Origin: Tetranychus cinnabarinus
Taxonomy: Eukaryota; Arthropoda; Arachnida; Trombidiformes; Tetranychidae
Length of the DNA: 64,000 nt
Direction of reading: 5' to 3'
Assembly (NCBI GenBank): GCA_022266195.1
Contig: WHVY01000002.1
Span: forward strand, 9,935,001 to 9,999,000
Under the pieces are notes generated by a model. The model did not search any database. It was given only the letters and a program-made list of their open reading frames with translations, and was not told the DNA's origin. The position numbers and the translations under genes are program-made. Below, in pieces: positions 12,801 to 25,415 of this stretch (position 1 is its first letter; the number at the start of each line of letters is the position of its first letter).

Positions 12801-15800
12801 TCATCTTGATTGTAATTAGATTAACTCGCATCATTTTCGTCATCCTACGCGCTTGGATGATATTTTTGGCTCCTTTCAGGTCTTGTTTTTTTTATGTCTG
12901 TTTATTTGATAGTGGGCTGATTAAAATACTCAAATATCCGATGAGAAGTACAAGTACTAATCAATTGATTGTTGACTAAGCTGCATTAAAGTTTACCCAT
13001 TAGAAAACCTTTCCTTAAAATTAACTCAAATTGCTAATTGTAATTATTGGTGTCATTTTTTGGTGCAAATTTTCATTCAGTTACATTATCATTATCTTTT
13101 TTGTTTGCTATTAATTATTGCTAAGATTTTAGCAATTTACTCTGATTTGATTGGAAACAGTTATGGAGTTGATTTCCAAGCGACAAATTGATTCCTTGTT
13201 TCAACCTCAGATTGAATATATTGAAAACATTCGTCCAATCATCAACGATTCAAGCAACCATCTTAATCACGTTCATCATCATCTTCTTGGCCATGTGTTT
13301 CCCTATCGTGAGGTATGCAACATCTAATAGCGATTTAATTGTTCACAATTTCCTAACCATCTGTTCATCTTCCCATAGTCATGCCCATTATTATCATGAT
13401 TTAGCTCACCTTGAAAATAAGTAAAAAACTGACCCTTAAACTGATTGTTACGTGATAATTGCTTTCATCCTGAAAATTTCAATTTCCACTGACTTTGATT
13501 TTCATCTAAACATAATTTAGTTAAACAAGAATCTTTATTTTCAACTAAATCAACCAAAAAGCCTTATTTTTCACTATAACATTAGCTTAAATTGCCAATC
13601 AATGATACAATCAATACTCTGGTAAACGACTTTGGTCATTGAACAATTAAACACACTTTTGGACTTGTCTGACAAAATTTAGGTTAAATGTTGGGTTAAC
13701 CTTGGCGTGACTCTGAATTTTGTAACATTAATTGTCACCATTACGGTGTAATTACAATTAACACTGTTCTGAACAAGGTTTCCATTGTTCACCTCTCTGT
13801 TATTAATACATCATTGTAACCTAACATTGATAGTGTTTTGTTATTTCATTGTTTCCACTTGTTTAATGAGTATAAACAAATCAAACTAAATCTAATTTAA
13901 AATTTATTTTTACAATTAAGCAACAGTTTCTGATGAATCTGATTCTGAACTAAAAGGTTAACAAATGAATGATGCTTTTTTACAATCAGTTGATTAATGA
14001 ACAATTTAAATCATCTTCTACCCTTACAAATGTATTCCTACCTTAACTCAATTATCTTGATGGTCGTAACTTTCAGCTGTATTTGGTAAGGTGCTTCTGT
14101 GTTTACAATTTATTGGCTAATAGCCTTTGAATAAATTTAATCAACAACAAGCTTAAACAATCAACTTAACAATCATCACGTTATTAACATTATTTCCTGT
14201 CCATGAATAGCTCAACATGAAAACTCAATGTACAGCAAAAGCAAAACATTTGAAAAGCCAATGTTGACAGTTTGATAAAATATTTACTTCTCGCTGTTGT
14301 TTATTAAAACAATGAAGAGACACTTGTAAATATGCAAAAACTATCGATTGAACAACTCGAGGAAAAGTGAAGGTTACTTCAGGTACTAAACAGCGATTTC
14401 ACAAATCGTTGTCCATTGAAAAACGAACAAAAATTTGCAAGGTTTTCACACCTAAAAGTTAAATAGTCTCTGTAAATAGCAAACAATTGATTCCAATTTA
14501 CCCCATTTCATCAATATCTTCATTGCATCACTGAATTTTCAAATGAAAACAATACAAAGTGAAACAAAAATTAACATGAAAAAAACATTAATTTGAATAG
14601 ATCAGTTTTTTCACTGTAAAAATTGCAGCTTGTTAAAAAGCCATTCAAGTATTCATTTCAATACTTTCCTGAATTCATAAATTTCATCCTTAAAGATCCT
14701 CTTGAAGTACATTGAAAATGTTGATTACTCAATTTACCTATTCACTCATTCATCTTCAATATATTGTTTCGCACCTTTTGCTTCTGTTGCTCTCTCCCTC
14801 CTCATGAGCCTCTTGAATTTCTTGATTTCTCTTTGTAAATGAGAGGATGAAAAATAAGGGAGGCAGCAAAAAAAAGCTCATTCGTGCTCATTTTGTTGAT
14901 AATATTTAATATCCGATAAGTTTCTCTAGAAATTATTTTTCCAATTATTCTTGTTTTCGCCAGTCTTTTCATTTTCATTTTACAATCAGATTTTTCAGAA
15001 TCTTTTTTTCTTGCAAATCGTTTCTTCAATTCATGTAAAATCATGTCCACAATCACTGTAATGAGTAATCCCAAGCGAATACCATCTTCTTTGTCGCTTC
15101 ATCATTTCCGTATTTGTCCCATGAAGGAAGCTATCAAACTTCGTCGACCTTGTTCTAGTCTCTCCAATCTTCGAAATTCAAGAATTCCGGTTCTGAGTAG
15201 TTCAACCCTTTCACTACGAAGTTGCCATGTAAGTTAATCTGCAATATTTACCTCTCTAATAGACTTCAATATTTACTACTTTTACATTACCTTTCTAAAG
15301 CCTTTTCCGTCCCATTTAAGGTCATCATTTAGTTAACAATCAGCTAATTACCTTGACTATTGATTTTCCCTTGTTAAATCAATAGCTTTCCAAGGACTCA
15401 ATCAGTCTGATCAGCTCATCATTATTTTCAGCATTTCAGGCCACTTTCACTTCGATCATTTGTATCTACTTTTTTCATTGTTTACTTTTGACTTTTTTGA
15501 TTGACTTTGTGAATATCAGCAATTCAACCTTAATTCAACCTTAATCACATCAATTTTTAGCCTTCAATTTTGTAATTATGTTTTCAATGATTAACATTTT
15601 CATCGCTAATTGCACTTAATAATAAATTACATAATTATATCAGAGTAAATTATAAGCTAGAAAAATAAAAGGTGAATTGAAAACAATTGTTGAGCACAAA
15701 ATAAATTATGTTATCCAATGAGCACACAATTTGTGATACTCATTCAGTTGAAGTTAATTGTGAGTTAAATGAAAAATTACTAAATTACCCAGCCAGCAAC

Positions 15801-18800
15801 AATGAACAAAATATACAAGAAACCAGATTGTAAACTAAATACAATCAAAATAAAAGTATCAAAAAGAGCCTACTCATGGTGATTCTGATTTACCATGTTT
15901 ATTTCAATTGTTACAAGTTAATGGTTTACAATTAACCAAGTAAACTGAGTGCAAACCTCTTTCCTTAATTTTTGATATCAATAATCATTTGAAAGTCCTT
16001 AAAGACAGTTTCACTTATTTTCATCATTTTCATCATTACTTGATCACTATGGGCTTTAAACAGCAGTTGATAACATTCATCTGAATTGTTTCATTTACTG
16101 AAATCATTTTCACCTCAATCTTCCACCCTTTTTCATCCTAACCTTGCCTCTGACACCTTTTTTTATTTGCAAGCCATTTTCATCTCCCTCTCATCAATAA
16201 AAAAAAGTGTTTTAATAATGATGATGATGACGCTCTTGGATGATCTTGTCGTTTTTTTACCTTGTTACTAACATTTTTTTATATTACCTTTGAGTGATTC
16301 TCATTCAGGCTCAACCTGATCGTCAGAATCACTCTTCAGATGATCACTTCTCTGAGTCTCTCCCTGCTCTTGTGTCTATTAAAGCTAACATTAATGTAAT
16401 TGTACTCATCATTATCATCATAATCATCTCTCCGAACAATCAGTCAGCCACAAAAAGAGTACTAATTTCAAGTAAAACAACAAGTATTGTTCAGTTATCC
16501 CATCTGAAATCATCTTCATCTCTTGCAATTTCATCATCATCAACAACAATAATCACAACATTATCACCATCAACTCACTCACTGTAAACCTCACATTCTG
16601 TGTCATTTGTTGCTAATAACAGTTGGTTTTCAAGTTGCCAATTTACCTCCCTTGATAATATACATTGATTTCATTGATTCCTAATCATCCCAATGTGACT
16701 TGAATAATTTTTGTCAATTAAAGTTAGTTTCCTTTCCTTTTCTCTCTGTCAAGTGTATATTTAATCTTAAGAGTTGATTGCTTGGTTTCATTTCCTTTCA
16801 TCTAATAGTTGCTTAAATTGTGATCACTGACTATTGTCATTAACTGTTGATTATAAATCCGTTCAATATGATGGATTGTCTGAGAAGCTATTCAGCCTAT
16901 CGTCGACCCGTGATCCGTCAAGATGAAATTATACCTCAACATAGTAACTTTTATTTCATGGGTTTGGATTACAAGTCTAATAAAACGCTCAATTCATCTC
17001 GACCTGGATCATCTTATGATATCCGTTCAAAGGCCACCTCAAGATCTTCCTATTATTCTGATGGGTGTCCACTTCATTCAAATAGTTTCAGTAATCGAAG
17101 TGTTTACTCTGTAAGTTGACCATTTACCTAACAACTTGTAAGCAACAAAAGTACCAACATCAACCTTTCATATTCAATTCATTTCCCTCTAACCCTTAAA
17201 CTCAACAAACTCTTTGCATTTAAAAATTTGCTAATTGTTTGTTATAGTCAAACAGACCAACTCTAGTCAAACTTATTTCAAAATGAAAATTGTAACATTT
17301 CAATTTTGAATCACAAATGAAATTACGACAATTGAAATCATTGTTATAGAGTAGCTAATTAAGTGCAAGTAAATTGATTACTGTAAAATTTACGACTCTC
17401 TTATTGTCAGGTCTATTCTGATACTGATGGTGATCAGGAGGAGGTTGTTGTGAGGATAAAAAAGGGAAAGTAAAAGACAAGATGCTGATAATTTTAGAGT
17501 AAAAATTGGTATGATGAAAATTGAAAAGCATAGTTAAATTGTGAAACCAGCAATTAACGTTTTTCAATTCAATCAAACAACACACTTTTCACTTTCTACT
17601 GTTGTATTATTGAAATGATCATTGCTTCAACCAACCCTCATTTTCCCGCTTTCATCTTTTGCATGAATTTGCGTATTATATCAATACTGAAAGAAGATAA
17701 AAAAGAGTTGAAATTTGCAAATTAACCATGACCAAATCAATTTAGCTTGGTTTCCTTAAATCTAATAGACTAATTGTTAGCTTCCAGTTATTTTTGCTTT
17801 TTATTGTGTGTTGCCCTCTTAATCATCAGCAATTCCTTTAACTGACTCACTGATCAGCCATCTTTGTTTTTTTTTGTTTTTCGCTCCATTTTTATATTCA
17901 CTTTTATTTATTTTCAAACAGTTCATCTTTTGATTCACTTATCTGTCTTTCTTTTCGCTTTATTTTTCTCTAATCTTTCGTTCTATAATTGTGAAATAAT
18001 TCATTGTCTATCCGTTTAATGCTTATTGTCTTCTTTGTCATCTTTAACCATGTCTTCACCATCTTCACTTCACATATCAACCAATCTTAGAATTGTTCAG
18101 ATTTTCCTGTCATAAGATATCTTACATTCATCTTTCTACAATCATCTATAAAAATGTGATTTCCATATGTGATTTTATCTAATTCTGTATTTTAAAGAAA
18201 ATTTAGCTTTGAAAATAAGCTTCTCTCTAAAGTCAAATTTTGACTTACAAAAATGACTGTCAGATGTAAATGTCACTGTACCAAGGTAGGATTTTTGGAT
18301 ATTTGGTTACAAAAGTGATTCTAATGGTGTCAACTTTGTGATTTTCAATTGTTTTTTTGTTTCTACCTGTAATCTTCACTGTGGTTAATAACAAATAATC
18401 TATTGCCATATCTCTATCTTTTTTTCTGTCTCATCTTCAGCATGGACCTGGACACAAAAGTCTCTCAAGCAGTACGACTACAGTTTACAGTGACAAAAAA
18501 GCTCAGTTTATTCCAGTTACCCGGTTAGAGGATGCCCAAGCTATCCGAGCTGCTGAATTTCATCCAAACGGTAAACTTTATGCCATTGGATCTAACTCTA
18601 AAACACTAAGAGTTTGTTCATATCCATTGGGCAATGAACTTCGAGCAATAAAGTAAGCAAGTTGTCCAGTTAGCTGAGATATTCAGTCTCACTGTTTGAT
18701 TGGTTTATATTTTTTAAATCAAATTCTTTTGATGTTATTAGTTTCGCAACTTTGCTAAATTGTGTTTTTTTCTGCATTTTTTAGAGAGGGTCATGAACCT

Positions 18801-21305
18801 TATCAGCCAACTGTTCTCTTCAAGCGATGCAAACACCATAAGGGATCAATCTATTGTTTGGCTTGGAATTCTTCTGGAGATTTACTTGCTACTGGATCAA
18901 ATGATAAAACTATCAAATTGATGCGCTTTGATGCGGATAGATGTGATATTGTTGGAACCGAAGCTGAGCTTACTATGCATGATGGAACTGTCCGAGATCT
19001 TTGCTTTATGGAAGACTTGACCAATGGCTCCAATCTATTGATCTCTGGTGGTGCCGGTGACTGTAAAATTTACATTACGGACTGTGAAACCGCCACTCCT
19101 TTCCAGGCATTATCGGGTCATTCAGGTATGTATTTTATTCCTAACACTTTTTTATTCCATGTAATTTGACATTCTTTTAATTCTTTGACTTTCTTTTTTT
19201 TATTCAGGACATATTCTTTCTCTTTATACTTGGGGTGGTGCAATGTTCGTTAGTGGATCACAGGATAGAACCATTAGATTCTGGGATCTCCGAACTCGAG
19301 GATGTGTTAATCTAATCACTGCTCCACCAGCAGCAGGATCAATCCATGGTAATGATCCAGTTACTTGACCGTGCTACTAAGAAAACTTCAAATTTCACAA
19401 TCACACAGAAAAAATGTGCCATCTTCGTTATTCGAAATGTTTCCATTCTCTACTCCAAAACGCTATACAATCTCGCCTGATTAGAATTTAACTCTAATTT
19501 TACCTTAGTCAGCTAGAATTGCAACAATTAGCTTGAAATGGTCCATTTTTGTGTTTCTGCTATTTTAATTCCGTTTTCTTATCCATCCGAATCTGCATAA
19601 GTCTTTCAATTTCGTTTTAGTTTTGTATTACTATTACATGCATCATTAAGCTAATAGTATGTTTCCAGACTAATCAAATTATACCAATATTTTCAGCATT
19701 AGTTCCCCTTTATTTCTCACTTTCTTCACATCAAAAGATACTATCAATCGGAAATAAGTTCATTTCGTTAATTGTTATTGGTTAGAAAACATTTTGTTTC
19801 AGTGTCATAATTTCAGTTTCTTATTATAATTTTACTGTCCATTGTTTGATATTTATTTAACTTCTTCTTGCAAGCTCAAGTTATCAGTTCACTTTCAAGA
19901 CTCAACAATAACTATTTCATCACAGTTTTTGAAATGTTACTGCATAATTTATCCATTCAGATGGTTTCACTTGAATACTTTTGTTTGCCTTTTTTATCCT
20001 CAAAACTTAGCAATTAATTGGTGTTGATATATTTTGCTTACAATTCTTACACTATGTTGAAATGTTTCTGATTTTATTCGTATTGATTCCCAATTTTTTT
20101 CGTTGATCGCCAGTTCAAATTTTTTCGTTTGTGACTGTCATATTTTTTGTTTCAATTTATGAGATAAAAAAGAAACTTATACTCGCCTCGTTGCGTTTAT
20201 TTTATGGTTTCATTTTTGACTGAGTTCTTGTCTATAAACCCCAGTTTGTGAATTAATATTTCCTGTTTTTCCCCAAACTTTGAATTTTATCGTTATCTAT
20301 TTTAAATATTTTAGCGTTTTAGACCTTTTCAAAAATTGAAACTTGTTACATAAGATAATTGATTGTAATTTTTTGATACAATCACCAGGAATCATCCTTT
20401 CTCCTTCAATGATCATTTTTAATGGAGTCAACATATCTGAAACTAATTGTTACCATATTTTGACTGTTTTTAACCTTTACTGTCTTTAATTGTGTGTTAA
20501 CAATTACCCTCCGGTAAATGTCTTTTTTCTGAAAAGTTAATCAACAAAAATTTGTCACAAAAACTTTCCCTCGCACCCATCCACTTAAACAGTTGTAAAA
20601 TGACTTTTATGCAAATTTCCTTGTCATTAATAACAAAAGGTTGATTTTTGTTGATTACTTTAATGCTAATTTAGATATAAACATTAATCAGGATAATCTT
20701 AGGCTAAACTGAGTTATTAAAATATAAGAATTCAAACTCAGCTGATTGTTGAACTTGTTTTGAATTTCAATATGAATTATTCAGTTTCATGGTTCTTTTA
20801 TTTCCTTCATTGTTCAAAATATATTTGAAACGTATTGGTCGAACACCGAAATTGCTTAGTAATATTTAAAGCATGATTCATTATTTCTAGAAATAACTTG
20901 ACAACAATGATTACTAAATTTTTATTAATTTTCTTGTCAATAGGAAGCGCTGTCTCAGCTGTTTGCGTTGATCCATCAGGAAGACTTCTTGTTTCTGGCC
21001 ATGAAGATGCTAACTGCATGTTATATGATATCCGAGGAGGACGAATAATCCAAACCATTCGACCTCATTCATCTGAAGTTCGAACTATTCGATTTTCTCC
21101 CAAAGCTTATTACCTTTTGACTGGAGGTTATGACAATAAGATTGTTCTCACCGATCTACAAGGTGACCTTACCCAGCCTTTACCCAGTATTGTTGTCGCT
21201 GAACATTCGGACAAAGTAATTCAAGGACGCTGGCATCCAAATGATTTCACATTCCTCTCAACAAGCGCGGACAGGACAGCCACACTTTGGACTTTACCAA
21301 ATTAA
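9811..21305 (+). CDS. WDR47: WDR47 (nemitin) orthologue: LisH-CTLH plus WD40
   Basis: Six exons: 9811-10112, 10493-11933, 18441-18652, 18785-19125, 19208-19348 and 20944-21305. Together they encode 932 residues; I recall human WDR47 as about 920. Residues 1-90 hold LisH and CTLH helices (ISQLSLERETGVHNGLYSDD, FLRQLILDGQWDDCLQFIEP), followed by a conserved helical region (CCPSKEDYNELCLLLTLPSL). The middle is Ser/Gln-rich with a polyQ run. The C-terminal third is a WD40 propeller (HHKGSIYCLAWNSSGDLLAT, SGSQDRTIRFWDL, CMLYDIRGGR). WDR47 works in neurons with microtubule regulators. I chose ATG 9811; an in-frame ATG at 9742 would add a hydrophobic extension unlike the family. Intron 2 (11934-18440) is unusually long and holds several candidate alternative first exons, listed separately. 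Splice phases are consistent throughout. Confidence 0.93.
11874..11894 (+). repeat. CAA triplet repeat encoding polyglutamine
   Basis: Seven CAA/CAG codons in a row in the disordered linker of WDR47, just before the end of exon 2. The tract is likely polymorphic in length. Confidence 0.85.
13163..13312 (+). CDS. Candidate alternative first exon of WDR47 (50 codons)
   Basis: An ATG-initiated open frame of exactly 50 codons runs to a GAG|GTATGC donor and ends in phase 0, the phase of the WD40 exon at 18441. The peptide begins MELISKRQIDSLFQPQIEYI and ends GHVFPYRE with a His-rich stretch before that. It cannot be a cassette exon from the CAG at 13160, because that frame meets a stop. Spliced to 18441 it would give a short isoform with the propeller but no LisH-CTLH. 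This is inference from open frame, donor and phase only. Confidence 0.3.
15043..15228 (+). CDS. Candidate alternative first exon of WDR47 (62 codons)
   Basis: Starts MSTITVMSNPKRIPSSLSLH and ends LSLRSCH at a strong CAT|GTAAGT donor, phase 0. It is Ser/Arg-rich and locally less AT-rich than the surrounding intron, which favours coding. The frame is open upstream to 14920, but no acceptor there is in phase 0, so a separate promoter and start are needed. It could splice to 16309 or straight to 18441. The minus-strand frame across 14802-15074 overlaps only its left edge and I consider it chance. Confidence 0.4.
16309..16395 (+). CDS. Candidate cassette exon in WDR47 intron 2 (29 codons)
   Basis: Bounded by TCATTCAG acceptor and AAT|GTAATT donor, phase 0 at both ends, so it can be included or skipped without changing frame. 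The peptide begins AQPDRQNHSSDDHFSESLPA. It could join the 15043 first exon to 18441. Support is limited to splice signals, phase and protein-like composition. Confidence 0.3.
16868..17110 (+). CDS. Candidate alternative first exon of WDR47 (81 codons)
   Basis: Starts MMDCLRSYSAYRRPVIRQDE and ends SFSNRSVYS at a TCT|GTAAGT donor in phase 0. It is rich in Ser, Tyr and Arg and reads like a disordered, phosphorylatable N-terminus. The same donor can also join the small exon at 17411. If it joins 18441 it gives a WD40-only isoform with a new head. If it joins 17411 and reads through to the stop at 17471, it is a separate protein of about 101 residues nested in the WDR47 intron. I cannot decide between these. 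Confidence 0.45.
17411..17473 (+). CDS. Small exon after 16868-17110: cassette or terminal
   Basis: A TTATTGTCAG acceptor opens a phase-0 frame VYSDTDGDQEEVVVRIKKGK followed by TAA at 17471. An internal GTT|GTGAGG donor after 17449, also phase 0, would make it a 13-codon cassette. The start repeats the VYS that ends the preceding exon. Which end is used decides whether this is a nested small gene or an isoform of WDR47. Confidence 0.35.
   Translation, partial: VYSDTDGDQEEVVVRIKKGK
18253..18285 (+). CDS. Candidate 11-codon alternative first exon of WDR47
   Basis: ACAAAAATGAC is a good start context. The peptide MTVRCKCHCTK ends at an AAG|GTAGGA donor in phase 0, only 155 bases before the 18441 exon. 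It would give the shortest WD40-only isoform. Three cysteines near the N-terminus could be lipid-modified, but that is speculation. Confidence 0.3.
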
Positions 21306-21331
21306 ATTTACGCCCGAAAGCCTGTTTGATC

Positions 21332-21337
21332 AATAAA
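21332..21337 (+). terminator. Poly(A) signal AATAAA after WDR47
   Basis: Canonical hexamer 27 bases after the WDR47 stop codon. Confidence 0.6.
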
Positions 21338-23832
21338 CAACAAATCAACTGTTTAACAATTTTTGCGGAAAGAGTCACTTGAAAGATGATCAATAATGTA
21401 ATTTCACCCGTTCATCAATTCTGAATCAGTCAATATTTACGCAATGGTTAGGAATATATAAATATATCATCAGTATTTTTTTAACATTGATCTTCAGGAC
21501 ATTTAAGGATCCTCTTTTCACTAATTAATTTTCACTGTTTGCAATATTTTTCAATCTCAATTATCGATAAACTAGTTAAGTTGATTAGAATTCTGTTCTC
21601 GTTTACATTTACAAAAAATGAACGCGTTCTTTACCTGTGATCTCTCATAATACCTCATTTGTAGGATTAATGGCACACAATGTAGAATGGATATAAACCA
21701 AACTGAGCAAAATAATCAACAGATGATTATATACTTAATTGATTAATAACAATGGTTAAAATATTTAAACTTGAAACCATGTTAATTTGTAAACAACCTT
21801 TAACTAAGTTGTATTTTCACCCGTTCAATCCAACAATCTACTTTTATTCATACTTGAATATTGATCAAAAAGACAAAGCAGATCGATTGAAATTGGTGGT
21901 TAAAAAATAAAAACAATACCATTTGCTTGAATAACGTAAATATTAACTGATTGACAGGTCTGAACCATTTATATGAAACAATTTGATTACTCATTGATTA
22001 TAACGAAAAGAAAGGTTCAAAGTTATAATAATATTTACTCGTTTAAATTACAACAAAGTGTAAATGATTATGTGAAATGAAATTGTAATGTTTTAACTGA
22101 CTGTGTAATAATCGGTCAAAATTTATGCCCATAAATCAAATCACGATCTTCTTCCTGATTGTTTCAATCACTTTTCAAGAGGAAAAGGAAAGAGGAAAAT
22201 GTGAAAATTTAATTTATTCAATCAACTTTTCCTTTCCATTTTCCGTTAATTTCATACTAAAACAAATGCCTAAGGACTAATCAATCGAAGCAAACCTTAA
22301 CTTACTTTTTTATGGTCATAACAATCTGTCTCTCATGGCAATCGTATTACATTTTTATTAACAGACTGGTTACTTAATTTTCGTAATACACTTTCACTGG
22401 GCATTATAATGTCTTTTGATCGTTCAATGATCTTGGCCTAGAACAGAGTAAGTCAAGAAACATGATTTAACCTTCATTAAAATAGCCTGAAACAATTAAA
22501 TCAAATCTTACTATTTTCATAAACGAAAGGGATTGAACTGCAACACTCAAACCATTAACGTCGTTTAGTATTGATTGACAATTGATCTGTTGTTTAATGA
22601 AAGTCAAAATCAAAATCAACTTCTGTATTCAGTCTCGGTGACAATTTACCTTGACCTATTATAAAATCACGTAATACTGAACTTGAGAAACCAGGAAACT
22701 AGGAAGTGATTTGTTAAATCATTAACCATCAAAATGGATGATCTGGTTGATGAAACATCTACATTTTTCATCGAAAGGGATTCCATTGATTTTATATTTT
22801 TCAAACATGAGTTAATCATGATTTTACATTGTAAATAAAAGCTTGAGTAAACAGTTCAATGGAAACAATTGAACATCATAACCTTGATCAATACAATTAG
22901 TCCATTAATTTAAAAATAAAAGCATAACATCATCTTAATTCACAACACTTTTGCATAAACCAGGTTAACGCCATTTTAAGCTTTCAATTGTTCAATAACG
23001 CTTGACTAAGTACGATTTTTCTGATATTACAATAGGTTTTGTTGGTAAATTATTTCAGTTGATTGGAAACTGGAGAATTCATGAAATGAAAAAATCTATT
23101 CAATCATACAAAATGGACCATTTTAACATGTAAAAAGGTTAAAAGTATCATTAAGATACGTATTTAAGCTTAGATATTTAGATCACTTGAATCTGTTGAA
23201 ATGGCTCGACTATATTTGATTGTTTCAATGTAAATAATGAAATGCTATTATTTAATGAATGCAATCAAAATAAGGCAACAATTTTCTTTGGCAACAAAAA
23301 ATTGAACTAAAATCGGAAAAACCTGGAAAACAAATGATTGCAATTGCTTCAAAGTTTTAGACTTGATATGTGACTATTTCATAGCCCAAAATTAATTACA
23401 TGGTTCACCATTGGCCCAATTTAAATTGCAACATTTAATCTATATTTATGATGATTGACTTTAAAGTAAATTTCAAATGTTGATAAAATTGAAATATTCC
23501 AAGTTCATTGGCTTGAGGCTAACTTTACTCTCACTTCCTTTCCTACCTTTACCTTAAACTTGAAAATATGAGGTAACATAATAAATTCAAATTGATCAAC
23601 CTTGATTGTTCCAGGTTTACTTTGGGAAGAATACACGTTTTAAATGGTTTAATCAAGATCATAGCTGCGGTTAGGAAGACTAATTGATATTTCCTGAGAT
23701 TTGTATTTTACCCAAAATTGGATCCAATTTTAGATCAAGGTTAACATGGTTATAATTTTGATGAATTTAAGCAAAGAGGAACCAAAATTTAAAGGAAACC
23801 CTTGAAATTTGCTTCTGAAAGGTCAGTAAGTA
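21338..23832. other. Intergenic, nothing recognised
   Basis: 2.5 kb of AT-rich sequence with no coding segment, repeat family or RNA gene that I can support. Confidence 0.5.
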
Positions 23833-24039
23833 ATGCGACAAAAGACATTGAAAAAATTAACTGAAGATGAAGCTTGGTATCAAATGAACGAGTTATGTAA
23901 AGAGTCAATGAAACACGCTTTTACTACAATTGATCAAAATGGCCAACAGCACAAAATTAAAATAATTGCTCATGATCAAATGATATTTGATAATAGACCT
24001 GCAATAGTTGTCTATTGGATTTATGTAATTGTAGTTTAA
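23833..24039 (+). CDS. Doubtful small coding segment or gene remnant
   Basis: A 68-codon frame with protein-like content in its first 55 residues (starts MRQKTLKKLTEDEAWYQMNE), then hydrophobic residues to the stop. A second short frame follows in another phase at 24056-24235 (starts MSTFGANGDSLQFSQLEYLE, possible donor after 24126). The two may be pieces of one gene, but I find no intron long enough to join them. I do not recognise either part. They could be exons of a gene whose rest is missing, or a remnant. Confidence 0.25.
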   Translation: MRQKTLKKLTEDEAWYQMNELCKESMKHAFTTIDQNGQQHKIKIIAHDQMIFDNRPAIVVYWIYVIVV

Positions 24040-24235
24040 TAGTTCCCTGGTTGAAATGTCTACCTTTGGAGCAAATGGGGATTCCCTTCAATTTAGCCAA
24101 CTGGAATATCTTGAATTTTATCAGAGGTTTGTTTTTATTTCATCTTTTTTTCAATTTTGTTGCAACTGGATTTTAAGCTTATTTGGGCTTTGGTTAGAGT
24201 TTGAAAATGAATTGATGTACTCAGGTTTTCGTTGA

Positions 24236-25415
24236 TTATATTTGATTTTCAAGCTTGAATTAGAGTAAAACAGTGCATCTTAAAAATAGGGCCTTTTGAT
24301 AATTATCTTGCCAATTGAAGAGCTTAGGCTTTGAACTAATCATATGTATCACAGTTGATCAACTATGTAGTGATCAATGAAATATATAAATCAATCTGAT
24401 GATAGCAACTAAAATGAGGAATTTATGGTAATTTGACGCTCATTTGATGATAATTTAGTTAATTTGTAACTTCTGAAACTGTTATCATCTGATCATCAAG
24501 ATTATTGAAGACTTTACAAGTAAATTAGCATCCCGCAATAAGGTTTAAATCCAATTTGAATTTATTACAATTTAACATTTTTGAAAGGCTGTATGTGCTG
24601 TTGGACCAGAAAATACCTTTAATCTTGATTACAATTAATGTTTATCAGGAATGAGCCCATCATTGAGTAAGGAATGGTTGGTGTTGATGTAACTGTAAAA
24701 TTGATTAGATTTGATTTGTTACTTTTTTCATTGTTGATAATAGGAGCAAAAAAAAGAGTAGCCGAAAAAGGTGAAATGAAAAGTGAAACAAAAAAAAGAA
24801 ACCAGTTTGTTGATGAAAAATGCAAGTAAATGTAGTTTGTTTGATGATGATTATGTTAAAGATGGTTAAAGGTGATAAAGATGACAAGGTGGTTAGATTG
24901 ATAATGAAATGAAGGAAAGAGAAGATAGTTTGTAAAGTAAGAAGAGGATGAAAAATTGAAGGAGGATTGAAAGGAGGGAGGCAGGTTTGTGTTGGATGGA
25001 CAAAATGGAAAAGTAGATTGTATTAAAAACCATTTAACTGCAAAGTTGATCCTTTCAAATTAATTGTTGCAGTTGTACGGTTAACATCAACAACAATTTT
25101 CACTTTTTTAACCAACCTTTTTTAATATTGCTAAGAGTTTATTTTAAAGAACCGTCAAGACAACCTTTATATTTGTTTAAATTAACCAGAGACATTAAGA
25201 GACTGGAAAAGGAACAATTTTCATTGGTTGAAGCAAAAACAAAAGAGTTACCGAGATAACGACCGTTAAGTGAAGCTGGTGGGAAAATTGTGTCTCCTTT
25301 TTGTGTTTGACTTTTTCTTTCATTTTTTTATATTCGCCAATTTAATTCGACCATTTAGTGTTTATAATTGTGAACTGTGAACTGTGTTAAGCGGTTTTAA
25401 CCAACACTACCACTG
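24236..25415. other. Intergenic with purine-rich tract
   Basis: About 24,890-25,020 is strongly purine-rich on the plus strand (AGGAAAGAGAAGA, GGAGGATTGAAAGGAGGGAGG). The right end holds the promoter of the carboxylesterase-like gene. No coding segment is seen. Confidence 0.5.

Noticed and set aside
14802..15074. Minus-strand 90-codon frame in the WDR47 intron
   Set aside because: It is Lys/Arg-rich with no domain and no acceptable context; it partly overlaps the better supported plus-strand segment at 15043.
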